Assembly: GCA_963921795.1 (NCBI GenBank)
Contig: OY997651.1
Span: forward strand, 52,757,018-52,821,017
DNA length: 64,000 nt
Source of the DNA: Nannobrachium achirus
Lineage: Eukaryota > Chordata > Actinopteri > Myctophiformes > Myctophidae
Direction of reading: 5' to 3'
The position numbers were made by a program, and so were the translations under genes. This document shows, one piece after another, positions 1 to 12,089 of this stretch. The notes below the pieces were generated by a model, which did not search any database, had not been told where the DNA came from, and saw only the letters and a list, made by a program, of their open reading frames with translations. Each line of letters begins with the position of its first letter. Within the stretch, counting starts at the first letter, position 1.

Positions 1-969
1 ATACAACGTGCCTGTGTGAGTCACCTCACTCACGTCACCTTTGTTCACGTCACCTTTGTTTTTTGTTTTTTTGCACCCATCTGGTTTAAAAAACATAATC
101 ACAGTCTCTCTCACACATGCAATGACAATTGAAAAGTGAGATCCAGATACGTTAAAGTATTCGCGGTGCATCTAAGAGCAACACACGCTGTTTCAGCTCG
201 ACATAATTTGAGAACTGCTGGTCGAAATGGCTAGCTTTTTTTTTGCAGAAGCACAGAAATATCCTTCGTCGTTACTGTTGTTCAGGGTATCAATGGTACA
301 GGAGATGTAGTTGCAGTTGCTTTTATTTACTGAATCTTTATTTGCTGCTAGATTAAAACTAGACACACAAATGAACCCTTTTGTTACCATGGCAACACCC
401 AGCGACCAGCATGGCACGGTTCAAGCGCTAGGTGGGATTAAGGTAGCCTTAATGCACCTTAAGCAGAAGATACCTCATTATGTACATGGAAGATGGGAAT
501 GTTTATTTACACTTAAAGGTGATACACCATGCATTTAAAAGTAGTATTTATGTCATACTGTTTATGTCCCAAAAACGTTTTTCAAAAGGTTTGAGGCTAA
601 ATTACCACTCCTGAATAGAGAGCCTCTCTCATTTTTGAATGGCTCTCAGAGCATTTTCAGCTGCAGTACCACCTTTGGCCTGAACTGCGCCACCCCCCCC
701 CCCCCCCCCAAAAAAAAAAAACGGCCGTCGATGACTTCAGCGACGGCAGTAAATCTGGGATGCCTGTTTTGAGAACCCGTGGGATGCTTTTAACCTCCGC
801 CTTCCCCAAAACCAGAGAAAGACACAATGGTCAGAAATGGGACTTTGTGATGATAGAAGGTGCTAGTGGGACCCCAAAAAAAGGTTTTAAAATAGGAAAA
901 TTGAAATTTCATGGTGTATCACCTTTAAGGAATCCAGTGATAGCTATCACGTTGTTTTTCTTCTCCTAG
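1..969. other. non-coding stretch upstream of zinc-finger exon
   Basis: No convincing exon is seen. Open frames here are short and low-complexity. A poly-C then poly-A run lies near 697-721. The stretch ends in a pyrimidine-rich tract and an AG acceptor at 968-969, so it is probably the intron before the first visible zinc-finger gene exon. Confidence 0.6.
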
Positions 970-1769
970 ACATCATGCACATGGTTGTGTGTAAAGAGGA
1001 GGTTTCTCTTGAACGGGAGAGGAGCCCCAGTCTTCTCCAGGAGGAACCAGAGCCTCCACACATTAAAGAGGAACAGGAGGAACAAGAGGAGCCACTTCAA
1101 AGACCAGAGGAGCCTGGAGGGTCAACGTCAACATTACCAGCAGTGAAAAGTGAAGACGACATCTCTTCACACTGTTCTGAAGTTGAAGTCGAGCTTGAAT
1201 CTGACTCTGAAGTCACTGAAGACAGTGACGATTGGGAGGAAACCAGTGGAGGTAAGTCACAGGGACAGGGACAGGACTTACAGTACATTATGTTGGGAAA
1301 AGAAACTGGGAGTTGGAATAAAAGAGATAGAGTGGCAAAGTTTTCTCAAAGTCTCAAATGTGTTTGCCACAAACACTAGCTTGGTCAAAGGGTTTCTGAC
1401 ACGTAAACACAGGTGGGCTTACTGTATTTATACATCCAAAAGCAGAAACTGGACCACAGTACTCACAGATTCCATATGAGGCAAGGATGGCGTTTAGGTG
1501 TTTTACTGAATGTTAATTCCAGCAGTACAAAAAAAAGGGGGTGCACTTTAACAAGAAATATTACATACAATACTGTCTAAAATATGGCCTACTTATATGT
1601 ATATTAAACCAACACACGAAGACAATAATACAATGCAAAATTTGTACCTTAAACATTGTGACTAATTTAGCTCTTACAGTAAATTAATAGGGAAGATGTA
1701 ATTGCTCCTCATTTTATACTCATCAGTTTTAACCTGCCTCTCTTCTCTCCTCCTCTCTACCCTCTATCC

Positions 1770-1829
<60 letters not shown>

Positions 1830-3112
1830 GGTACACTGAAGAAAAACCTTTTAACTGTGAACATTGTGACAAGAGTTTTAGTTATTCATCCTGCCTGAAG
1901 ATCCACCTGCGTGTCCACACTGGAGAAAAACCTTTTCACTGTAAACATTGTGACAAGAGTTTCAGTCGGTCATCTCACTTGAAGAGACACCAGGTTTTCC
2001 ACACTGGAGAAAAACCTTTTCACTGTGAACATTGTGACAAGAGTTTCATTGAGTTAAGTAACTTGAATATACACCAGCGTGTCCACACTGGAGAAAAACC
2101 TTTCCAATGTAAATATTGTGATAAAGGTTTTAGTCTTTTATCTAACATGAAGCTCCACCAGCATGTCCACACTGGAGAAAAACCTTTCCACTGTAAATAT
2201 TGTGATAAAGGTTTTCGTCTTTTATCTAACCTGAATAGACACCAGCGTGTCCACACTGGAGAAAAACCTTTTCACTGTGAGCATTGTGACAAGAGTTTCA
2301 AGCAGTCAGCTCACCTGAAGAGCCACCAGCTGGTCCACACTGGAGAAAAACCTTTTCACTGTAAACATTGTGACAAGAGTTTCAATCAGTCAACTCACCT
2401 AAAGAATCACCAGCGTGTCCACACAGGAGAAAAACCTTTTCACTGTAAACATTGTGATAAGAGTTTTAGTCATTCATCTGACCTGAATAATCACCAGCGT
2501 GTCCACACAGGAGAAAAACCTTTCCAATGTAAACATTGTGATAAGAGTTTTAGTCATTCATCTGACATGAATAATCACCAGCGTGTCCACACCAGAGAAA
2601 AACCTTTTCACTGTAAACATTGTGATAAGAGTTTTAGTCATTCATCTGACCTGAATAATCACCAGCGTGTCCACACTGGAGAAAAACCTTTTCACTGTAA
2701 ACATTGTGATAAGAGTTTTAGTCATTCATCTGACCTGAATAATCACCAGCGTGTCCACACTGGAGAAAAACCTTTCCACTGTAAATATTGTGATAAATGT
2801 TTTAGTCTTTTATCTAACCTGAAGAGCCACCAGCGTGTCCACACTGGAGAAAAACCTTTCCACTGTAAATATTGTGATAAAGGTTTTAGTCATTTAGCTA
2901 ACCTTGATAGACACCAGCGTGTCCACACTGGAGAAAAACCTTTTCCCTGTGAATATTGTGACAAGAGTTTCATTCAGTCAGCTCACCTAAAGAGCCACCA
3001 GCGTGTCCACACAGGAGAAAAACCTTTTCACTGTAAACATTGTGACAAGAGTTTCATTCAGTCATCTAACCTGAAAAGACACCAGCATGTCCACTCTCCT
3101 GGAAAACTTTAA
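970..3112 (+). CDS. C2H2 zinc-finger protein, 15 fingers (5' partial)
   Basis: Likely a nuclear DNA-binding transcription regulator. The model is join(970..1251,1830..3112). The donor GT follows 1251. The acceptor is the AG at 1828-1829, after a long CT repeat. The split codon G|GG restores the frame exactly, giving 519 codons plus stop if counted from the ATG at 975. Exon one encodes an acidic leader with the [14 protein letters not shown] motif found ahead of finger arrays in many fish ZNF genes. Exon two encodes 15 tandem C2H2 fingers with TGEKPF linkers; one linker reads TREKPF. Fingers 8, 10 and 11 are identical and finger 9 nearly so. Exon one opens in phase 1 after an acceptor, so an upstream coding exon probably lies outside the window. 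It is not assigned to a named orthologue. Confidence 0.88.
1773..1828 (+). repeat. (CT)n microsatellite forming the splice polypyrimidine tract
   Basis: An almost pure CT dinucleotide run ends directly at the AG acceptor of the zinc-finger exon, so it also acts as the polypyrimidine tract. Length variation here could affect splicing. Confidence 0.85.
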
Positions 3113-3205
3113 GAGATATATTGATGATATTTGTAATGGTATTTACTGGTTAAGAAATTGAGTTGCTAGAATTCAGGGATTACATTAATGGTACACATCC
3201 CACAT

Positions 3206-5335
3206 TGTTACGGACAAGAGCAATGATTAAAGCCATAGTGCCATTTGGGTGGGGATCTGTACTGTTATGTGGTGTGCGCACGCCCTGTTCGTCATTGCAG
3301 GTCCTTGCTGCCGCTATGAGTGGAGGAGGGCTCCCGTCAATCGGTCACCTCCAGCCAATCAACGTTCGGTCCGTCTGGTCTGACGGCCCCGCCCCTTGCT
3401 ATAAATAGCTCCATGGAAAAGGCTTCATGGCCGCTGTCTCCTTTGTCACACCAGCTACGAGAGTAGGCTAGAGACAGCGTGCCCAACGGAGCAGAGTAGC
3501 ATTAGCCGCATGTTCTCTTTGTTTGTAAAGGTTGCTTGATACCAGAGTCCAGTCTAACTCTCTATTGTACGGTGAGCAGGGTAAGTTAGTAAGTATATTT
3601 GGGATTATAGTTAGGTGCATTCAGTCACGCAGGTAGGGGCAGGTAACCTCACACTCATTCTGTTTTGGTGTTTGGCTAGGAGAAGCTTTGGGGGGGTTCC
3701 TCTTAGGTTAGGGATCAGTCCTTGTTTCTTTATTATGTATTATGTTTCTTTCTATAGGTGCCTGCCCAGCCCTGTCTCACCACTAACCATCTCTATTGTG
3801 AAAGCAACCTAATTTGTACATTTTGTAAATATAATTGATTTATTGTAATAAAACTACCTTTTGGCAGTTACCACCTTGCCTTTGTTCCGCCTGCAAACAT
3901 CCCTAGGCCCTGTGGGCGTAACAGATGGGGGCTTGTCCGCTTTTATTGAACCAAAAGCTTAAATTAAAGTAAGTTTTTCTCTCCATTGTAGGCCACCCTG
4001 TGTTCCAGTCTCTTAGATTGCTCCTGGTTAACAAGGTTGCTGGGACTGGCGCAGGCGTGGCGTGGCAACATGGAGGTAAAGTAAGTTTTATTAATAATAA
4101 ATTTAGTGGTATTCGGTGGTGCAAATTTAGTATTCGCGGCTAATTGCATAGAGGGATGGCGCTGTTTTCCATGTAATCTTGAGCTGTTTATTTAGAATTT
4201 GTCTATTTGATCAAATTAATAATTGCCGTGTGCAGGAGCTGCACACAGTAGCGGTTCATTTCAAATTCCCGGTGCCAAGTAAGTATGGTAACAAAGATGA
4301 TCTTAAAGCAGTTGTGGTGGCGGGATTGGTGGAGAGACAAATTCTGAAGTGGGTGCCTCTTGTTGAGGCAAGCCTTAAACATGGTGAATCGACTGTGCAA
4401 GGCAGCGTTCATCGTGGCGCTGAGGCCGGTGCTCCAGCAGGCAACGCTGGGGGTGGTATGGGGACATCACCGCAGCCACGGGCTGTGAATGAGGACGAGG
4501 GTGACGATTCCCCACTGACCGAGCCTGATCCTGACAAGGAAGAAGTGAGTATCAGGATTGCACAAATAAAAGTCGATTCCTATGAAAAAGTGGAACTGCG
4601 TAAGGCACAGCTCGAACACGAGCTTCAGATGCGAAGGCTGGAAATTGAGGCGGAGACTCAGTTCCGCATACGGCAGCTTGAAATGGGTGCCCAGCCTAGA
4701 GCAGGGGGGCCTACAGGGGTTTCTCCTCCCCGCCAATCCGCCTGTTGTTAATCATTTTAAACTCTAAATTTCTTTAGTATACTACTTTCCGGGAGTCTGA
4801 GGTTTACTGCTACATTAGTGCGTTTGAGCGCAGGCTCCGCACTTAAGTGGCCCAAAGAGGTTTGGCCTTTGATGTTACAATGCAAAATTGTTGGAAAAGC
4901 TCAAGATGTAATGGTAGCACGCCCTCTACAGGACAGTCTTAATTGTCTGTTAAAACAGCTATTCTAAATGCTCATGAGTTAGTGCCAGAGGTATAGATTT
5001 TACATAAAGTTTAGACATCACAGGAGGACCAACCAAACTTTTGTTTAGTTTGCCCGTGAGAAGGGTAATCTTTTGTAAATGGTGCACCTCGAGTAAGGTT
5101 GGTCACTCACTATAATGCTCTATGGGAGCTCATTTTATTTGAAGCGTTCAAGAAGTGTTTGCCCGAGCGCATGTGTGGTGTAATCTAAATGAGAAGAAAG
5201 TGGAGTCGCTATCGGAGGCATCTATCCTGGACGGGTTTGTGCTCACTCACAAAATGTTCTCGTCGAGTGACGGAACTTCGGGTGCTACGGCGCCAAATAA
5301 TTTGGATTAATAGTAATCTCACTTGGGGGAGGGGG
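3206..5335 (+). mobile_element. Decayed Ty3/Gypsy LTR element: 5' LTR, primer site and gag remnant
   Basis: A fossil. The LTR spans 3206-3923 (718 bp), begins TGTTACG and ends CGTAACA. It holds a TATA-like CTATAAATAG near 3400 and an AATAAA signal near 3849. A primer-binding site starting TGGGGGCTTGTCCGC follows within a few bases. Next, about 4210-5100, comes a gag-like region: an N-terminal alpha-helical charged segment rich in Glu/Arg/Leu (about 4530-4720), then residues resembling the FRESEV...FER core of fish Gypsy gag proteins. No pol or 3' LTR is seen. The copy is broken, with several reading-frame interruptions, and truncated, so it is old. Confidence 0.75.
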
Positions 5336-5340
5336 CTCTG

Positions 5341-5613
5341 TAATTTTTTTTTTCTCAAATTTTTTTCTCAAATTTTTTTTTTCAAATTTTTTTTTTCTCA
5401 AAATTTTTTTTTCTCAAATTTTTTTTCTCAAATTTTTTTTTCTCAAATTTTTTTTTCTCAATCTTTTTTTTTCTCAAAATTTTCTCAATTTTTTTTCTCA
5501 ATTTTTTTTTTCTCAAAATCTTTTTTTCTCAAAATTTGTTTTCTCAATTTTTTTTTCCTCAAAAAACTTTTTTTTTCCTCAAATTTTTTTTCTCAAAACT
5601 TTTTTTTTTCTCA
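5341..5613. repeat. T-rich minisatellite with TCTCAAA spacers
   Basis: About 17 imperfect copies of a short unit made of a T run followed by TCTCAA(A). It lies at the truncated end of the Gypsy remnant. The open frame across it encodes only Phe/Ser/Gln-rich low-complexity sequence and is not taken as a gene. Confidence 0.85.
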
Positions 5614-5795
5614 CAAAACTGTCGTTAAAGTGCGACCCGTGATAACGGCCAAAAATGCGCCAAAACGCCACTAATTAGTCGAAATGGCTGACTTCCTGTT
5701 TGGTTTCTGATTGGCTGCTGGCCTTGTGACGTGGGTAGAGCTGCGAGGGCCCGGTCATCGCTGCTTGCAGCTTTAATTCATTAATCGTCCATGAC

Positions 5796-6053
5796 CTTAA
5801 TTGGGGCCTTTTTCGCCAAACAGGAAGTGCCCCTCACCAAACAGGGAGTGACCCTTGATCTCGTGAACCGTTTGTCATACAGACACGCGGGTTGCGTCAA
5901 ATGACAAGATTAAGAGTCCTTAAACTTAATTGGGGCCTATTTCGCCAAACAGGAAGTGCCCCTCACCAAACAGGAAGTGACCCGTTTTCTCGTGAACCGT
6001 TTGTCGTACAGACATGTGGGTGGTGTCATATGAAGAACAATAATGTTAAAGTT
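5796..6053. repeat. 129-bp tandem duplication
   Basis: Two adjacent copies start with CTTAATTGGGGCC at 5796 and 5925. Each carries CGCCAAACAGGAAGTGCCCC and CGTGAACCGTTTGTC, and they differ at scattered positions. No coding content is seen. Confidence 0.8.
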
Positions 6054-6537
6054 TATGCACAAAAATGCTAATGTTAATAACGCTAATGCTAACACCAACC
6101 GCTACACAAGGTTGCACAGACTTAGCGAGCTGCAGGCACACTTAAAATTTCTTAGAAATTTTCTTTTCTAGTTATACTTTATCTGTTACAGATGATTGTC
6201 CAACTAAACCGTACATTATTTAAACTGTGAGCCATTTATAGAGGTAGACGGTAGACGCACACAGAAATTAAAGCAGACATCTGCTTTAATTTCTACTCTT
6301 TACAGTACAATAAGTAGGCTACAAAGAGTTAGGCTGCCAGAAGCATTTGAAAATTGTGGGAATCAAAACTCAAGCATATCCGTCTTGGGACACTAACTTT
6401 ATACTAGTCACATTAAACAGAAAGGTATCTTTGATTTGTGTCATACTGGACAGTGTATCTAATCCTGTGAGGAAACACCCATGAATACTGCCTTGAGTTG
6501 AAGGCAGGGGGTCCCCAGCTAAATTCTGCGATTAGAC

Positions 6538-7055
6538 CAGGGATTTTCATAGTGGGTGACGGAGCAGCCTGGGGTGCCGTGACGGCAGTATCATTTTAAA
6601 CTTGATGTACAAAGTTATTTTCAGTCAGTTCTAACCAAAATGGCTATTATCTCAACATTTTCCTCGCAACATAATCGCTAAAATATCGTCACTGTCGGGC
6701 AGAAACCTTGTATCTCCAAGTATCAAGTGTGTGCGTCTTTTGGTAAAGCAAAGCCCTGCTTCATCATACAAGACTGTCGCACAAAACTAGTGAAAACAGC
6801 CGATCTACAAGCACACAGTGCCTCGCAATGCGAGGCGTTGTGTGCTTGTAGATCTGCTGCTTTCGCTAGTTTAGTACATTTTATAGATGATAAATACAAA
6901 ACGAATGGTTTTGGACATACTGTAAGGTTCCCACCCGACAACGACGATATGCTATAAATATAAGGTGCTGGGAGTGAAAATTATAATCTAGGGGTGCCTC
7001 GGATTAAAAAAATATTCATGGGGTGCCCTGAGACAAAACATTTTGGGAACCCCTG
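6538..7055. mobile_element. Non-autonomous hAT element with 8-bp TSD
   Basis: The element begins CAGGGATTTTCA and ends GGGAACCCCTG. It is flanked on both sides by GATTAGAC (6530-6537 and 7056-7063), a perfect 8-bp duplication as expected for hAT. There is no transposase. A hairpin repeat is nested inside at 6784-6872. Confidence 0.85.
6784..6872. repeat. Palindromic hairpin repeat (family H)
   Basis: The arms GATCTACAAGCACACA and TGTGTGCTTGTAGATC pair around a short CG-rich centre, with outer arms AAACTAGTGAAA and TTTCGCTAGTTT also pairing. In this copy both arms carry CAC/GTG where most copies have CTC/GAG, a compensating change. Confidence 0.85.
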
Positions 7056-7202
7056 GATTAGACGATTTAAGATCACTTGTAGATCTATTTCAAATAGAAA
7101 TCTTGACATTCAAATGATTATTATTACAGAATTATTTGTGAAACAATTTAACATACAAATCTAGTATGAGGAATTGTGGGTCCCTGGCACTAAATATGTT
7201 CA

Positions 7203-7275
7203 GGTGGGGGGTTTGTATTGCAAATCACAATGTGATGACATCACACCGTTGTACTTTACAATACAAACCCCCAAA
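7203..7275. repeat. Short inverted repeat, MITE-like
   Basis: GGGGGTTTGTATTG faces CAATACAAACCCCC around a roughly 40-base centre that itself contains TGTGATGACATCACA. The class is unknown. Confidence 0.6.
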
Positions 7276-7743
7276 TCAATCCTCCAGTTCTATGCAACAC
7301 AGAAGAGGGGGAACCTTTTTTTTTTATTTCCACACAACTCCTCTAAGGTATATTAATGACATAGTTCAATATTGAAAATGGGTGGTCTTCCCCTTTAAAA
7401 TAATAATGCAATCATTTACTGCAGGTAAAGAAACAAATGATAAACACATTATTCCTTGGGAGTGTTATTTCCACACCAACACTTTCCAACTCTATTCCTC
7501 AGTGAGGACAAATCAAACAGTGATAAACAGTTAAACTAACACACTGCTGTTAATACAGATGAATGATGGAAATGTGTTTAATCTTTGCATTAGTTTAATT
7601 AGTTTAAAGGACAACTTTGTTTTTTTACAACAAGGGTTCATATTTAAGATTGTAATTAGAGAAAAGTTAAAATGTAAAAATGTTTTCATTTGCTTCGTTC
7701 TATTGTTCTATCTTGTTTACCGTGCTAAAATGTGGGTATGCAT

Positions 7744-9148
7744 TAGGGATGCGAAGATATACCGGTACGGATCGTAATCGCGATACAAACGTCCGCGATA
7801 CGGTTGAATCGGTTCATTCAGTGTGTACCGGTACAATAGACGGCCGAAATCGTGATGGATCGTACCGTGAGTGTCTGGATCGGTAAATTCCGCGATTGTA
7901 TCGGTTCTTCCATATAGTATTTCATTACATCCTGTGTTTCCGAGGCGCCATGAATGCACCATCATCAGCCGTTCAACCCCCTCCCCAAAAGCCAGTCAAG
8001 AGCTGCGAGCCTGCGACTCGGACAGACGGACAACATCTGCACTCTGCATGCAGGCAGGGAGACAGACAGTGCAGCGAAATGCGAGTGAATCAATACAGAC
8101 GAACTAGCAGCCCCACGGGTTAAAAAGATGCAAGATTAGTTGTACAGTACTTAGCTTTATATCATCCAAGTCCGCTGCGCTGATTGTTGTCACAGAGTAG
8201 CACAGGCTGATCGAGTGATATGTAATCAACAGCCGTTTCTTAGCGAATCTCCGACGGACAATTGATTGAGATCATCTTCTGCGCTATATTAACTGCACAC
8301 ACACAACAACAATGTTGCTGGGTGTTGTAGGACTACTGCTTGCGTTTAAAACAAAGTATTTGTCACTGTTCTACAACTTTCCTGTTGATGCAAGCAACTC
8401 TCTCACTTGAGAGAAGCCTAATTTATACATCGCAGTACAAGGGTGTCGCACCTAAAATAGCAGACCTACAAGCTCACAATGCGTCGTGGATGCGACACGC
8501 TGTGAGCTTGTAGATCTGTTTTAAAACATTTTGGCTATAAAAATGGCAAAATCCTGGATTAAATATAATATAATATAATATAATATAATATAATAATACA
8601 AACCAGGGAGGGACTTTATTGTTTTTCAGGTCAAGGACCCCTTAGCTCAGACAGAGATCAAGCAGGGACCTTCACTATAGGCTAGGCATTATAGCCTACT
8701 GTATCACACAAATATTTGGCAGGCCCCCTGTAATAACCCTGGATTGGGGTCCCTGACTCAAAGTTGAAGACATATAGGCCTACTAATAATGACATAGGCC
8801 TTCTATATGATTAGTTATGAAACAATTCTACAATAGCCAGCAGCTTTGTGTTCTCCCAGAATACTATAGGCCTATGTTGGGTTGTTAGACAGAGCCTAGT
8901 ACTACAGTGAAACAATAAATTGCCTTGAATTTAAATTTCATAAATTTTTAGTCGCTATGTTTTGTAAATTTTGGGATTTGGGCTTGAATCGTGGTGAATC
9001 GTGAATCGTATCGCATCGTATCGGGAACAGGGGTGGATCGCGATGTATCGTATCGGCAGGATTTCAATGTATCGCAATTATATCGTATCGCTGGCAGTGT
9101 ATCGAGGTCCGTATCGTATCGCCTCAGTGGTCGAGATTCGCATCCCTA
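7744..9148. mobile_element. hAT-like element, copy 1 of a side-by-side pair
   Basis: 1405 bp, with inverted ends TAGGGATGCGAA and TTCGCATCCCTA. It is flanked by the perfect 8-bp duplication GTATGCAT (7736-7743 and 9149-9156). It has no transposase frame of useful length. The interior holds a TATAA-rich stretch near 8570 and a hairpin. It appears essentially identical to copy 2, offset by exactly 1415 bp. Confidence 0.9.
8453..8527. repeat. Palindromic hairpin repeat (family H), in hAT copy 1
   Basis: The arms CTACAAGCTCACA and TGTGAGCTTGTAG flank a GCGTCG...CGACAC centre. The outer arms TAAAATAG and TGTTTTA pair less perfectly. Confidence 0.85.
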
Positions 9149-9158
9149 GTATGCATAC

Positions 9159-10563
9159 TAGGGATGCGAAGATATACCGGTACGGATCGTAATCGCGATA
9201 CAAACGTCCGCGATACGGTTGAATCGGTTCATTCAGTGTGTACCGGTACAATAGACGGCCGAAATCGTGATGGATCGTACCGTGAGTGTCTGGATCGGTA
9301 AATTCCGCGATTGTATCGGTTCTTCCATATAGTATTTCATTACATCCTGTGTTTCCGAGGCGCCATGAATGCACCATCATCAGCCGTTCAACCCCCTCCC
9401 CAAAAGCCAGTCAAGAGCTGCGAGCCTGCGACTCGGACAGACGGACAACATCTGCACTCTGCATGCAGGCAGGGAGACAGACAGTGCAGCGAAATGCGAG
9501 TGAATCAATACAGACGAACTAGCAGCCCCACGGGTTAAAAAGATGCAAGATTAGTTGTACAGTACTTAGCTTTATATCATCCAAGTCCGCTGCGCTGATT
9601 GTTGTCACAGAGTAGCACAGGCTGATCGAGTGATATGTAATCAACAGCCGTTTCTTAGCGAATCTCCGACGGACAATTGATTGAGATCATCTTCTGCGCT
9701 ATATTAACTGCACACACACAACAACAATGTTGCTGGGTGTTGTAGGACTACTGCTTGCGTTTAAAACAAAGTATTTGTCACTGTTCTACAACTTTCCTGT
9801 TGATGCAAGCAACTCTCTCACTTGAGAGAAGCCTAATTTATACATCGCAGTACAAGGGTGTCGCACCTAAAATAGCAGACCTACAAGCTCACAATGCGTC
9901 GTGGATGCGACACGCTGTGAGCTTGTAGATCTGTTTTAAAACATTTTGGCTATAAAAATGGCAAAATCCTGGATTAAATATAATATAATATAATATAATA
10001 TAATATAATAATACAAACCAGGGAGGGACTTTATTGTTTTTCAGGTCAAGGACCCCTTAGCTCAGACAGAGATCAAGCAGGGACCTTCACTATAGGCTAG
10101 GCATTATAGCCTACTGTATCACACAAATATTTGGCAGGCCCCCTGTAATAACCCTGGATTGGGGTCCCTGACTCAAAGTTGAAGACATATAGGCCTACTA
10201 ATAATGACATAGGCCTTCTATATGATTAGTTATGAAACAATTCTACAATAGCCAGCAGCTTTGTGTTCTCCCAGAATACTATAGGCCTATGTTGGGTTGT
10301 TAGACAGAGCCTAGTACTACAGTGAAACAATAAATTGCCTTGAATTTAAATTTCATAAATTTTTAGTCGCTATGTTTTGTAAATTTTGGGATTTGGGCTT
10401 GAATCGTGGTGAATCGTGAATCGTATCGCATCGTATCGGGAACAGGGGTGGATCGCGATGTATCGTATCGGCAGGATTTCAATGTATCGCAATTATATCG
10501 TATCGCTGGCAGTGTATCGAGGTCCGTATCGTATCGCCTCAGTGGTCGAGATTCGCATCCCTA
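9159..10563. mobile_element. hAT-like element, copy 2 of a side-by-side pair
   Basis: Same 1405-bp sequence and orientation as copy 1. It has its own perfect 8-bp duplication ATGCATAC (9151-9158 and 10564-10571). The two target sites overlap by six bases in the palindrome GTATGCATAC, so these are two separate insertions rather than a simple tandem duplication. Confidence 0.9.
9868..9942. repeat. Palindromic hairpin repeat (family H), in hAT copy 2
   Basis: Same as the hairpin at 8453-8527, carried by the second hAT copy. Confidence 0.85.
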
Positions 10564-10985
10564 ATGCATACGCATGGGTGCATGCGTACAAGTGGCTAAA
10601 TATGTATCTTTTTTTTAGACACAATAAGCCAGCACTTTCTTTATTGCTATTTACAGTAACACTTCTAGCCCCCATAAGTCACATCCAACCATGAAAGGTT
10701 GCGTTGTATCTTGGGAATGGGCTTATTCTGTGTAAAATTACATATTTAGCCACTTGTACGCATGCCCCCAACCACTGAAATAAGAATCTCTAAAACAATA
10801 GAAAGAAGTAAATGAAATGATTTTAACACTCATCTTTTATATTCTTTATTACAATCTAAAATATGAACCCTTGTTGTAAAAAACTAATGTTGTCTTTTAA
10901 TTAATACACATGCATGATGGAAATGTGTTTAATGTTTACATTAGTTTTCTATTCTAACCTGACTGTCTTCTACATGTTGTCTCAG

Positions 10986-11092
10986 GATCTGCTCTGAGGT
11001 GTTACATGTGCCCTGGAGGTAGAGGAAATGGCACTGATGAAATAAAGACCTGTCCTAACAGTTCTGATAAATGTCTCAGTTCTGATAAATGA
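10986..11092 (+). pseudogene. Orphan Ly6/uPAR (three-finger) exon
   Basis: After a pyrimidine-rich tract and CTCAG acceptor, the phase-1 frame reads SALRCYMCPGG...CPNSSDKCLS, the LxCYxC...C...CP....C start of a Ly6/CD59-type domain. The frame stops at 11090-11092 without a clear donor. No signal-peptide exon or C-terminal Cys-Asn exon was found nearby on this strand. It is most likely a remnant of a Ly6-family gene. Members are usually secreted or GPI-anchored. Confidence 0.55.
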
Positions 11093-12049
11093 AACAACCA
11101 GAGTCTAGATAAATGAAACAACCAGAATCTATTCCGGTATGTAACAGTAACAGCGGTATCACCACTGGATTTTATTTTTTGTAAGGTAAAACTGTCGCAG
11201 ATTACAGTATTCTAGTATGATAAACCCTCAAATACCTGGACGCGCCCGAGTCGCGTTAGATTTTAACCACTTTAACCATTATTTTATGCTTTAACTATTG
11301 AAAAATAGCAGATATACAAGCTCACAGCGCGGCACCGAGGTCATTCTGATGTTGTGATGAACTTTTTGAAAAAGCTTTGTCCAGGATGATTTTCATTGTG
11401 AAAAGGACCACTTTACACTAAAAATACTATATATACAAATATACTGAACAACCCTCAGTATGGACTGTAAATGACCTGATAGTTTCATATTTAGTTTACT
11501 TAGACATAGTAGGAAGAGTTTATATCTATTCTATTGGACTCTCATCCCCAGACAATCACATGCTTGAATCACTTTCCACTCAATAGAGAACATTTACCTC
11601 AACACTGCAGTTCCTTTGGATTCTGTCTTTGCCTGAGTTATTGCCAATGTTCATACATATTAAGCAAATATAAATGATTAAAATCAGGTGTTTGAAAAGC
11701 CTGGGTTCCCGAGGCTACACTTGATATAATATTGTTATCCCAGATAAGTCAATTCCAAAACCAACCACGAGAGGTCAGAATTTATCAAGTTTTGAAGCCA
11801 TTTAACATTCAATCAATGCTATGCAATGTGTTCTTGTGTTGTGGGGAAAGATTCAAAACTGTTTTGAATGTAGTTGTTTTTTCAGCAGTCTTGGGCCAGT
11901 TATTTAATGTAATGGTTGATGTCAGGGCATTCTATATTACTGTCTGAAATGTAGAATGAACATTTTCCCATGTTTGTGCTAAATGTGTGAGGGGGGGTCC
12001 TTTAAAATCACCCTGAAAAACCACTTACAGGCAGCAGCCGTTCGCAACT
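11093..12049. other. non-coding stretch, single hairpin arm
   Basis: AT-rich and without a convincing exon. One arm of the hairpin family (GATATACAAGCTCACA) lies near 11300-11340 without its partner. Confidence 0.5.
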
Positions 12050-12089
12050 GGTAAAAACAAACATAGCCCGGCCCTACCCTGACCCTGTA

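Larger units (their letters stand above)
7604..10900. mobile_element. Kolobok-like MITE (TTAA target), split by two hAT insertions
   Basis: The termini are TTAA-AGGACAAC and its near inverted complement ending in TTAA, with long terminal inverted repeats (ACAACAAGGGTTCATATTT near each end). Without the nested hAT elements it is about 467 bp. It closely matches the inverted copy at 28126-28597, which has the corresponding unfilled target GCATGCGTACGCATG. TTAA duplications suggest Kolobok or piggyBac. The AGG termini favour Kolobok, which is an inference. Confidence 0.8.

Noticed and set aside
5189-5674. 161-codon Phe-rich open frame
   Set aside because: It reads through the T-rich minisatellite and has no domain or start context.
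7871-8123. Small proteins within the hAT copies
   Set aside because: They recur only because the two hAT copies are identical; no domain or start context supports them.
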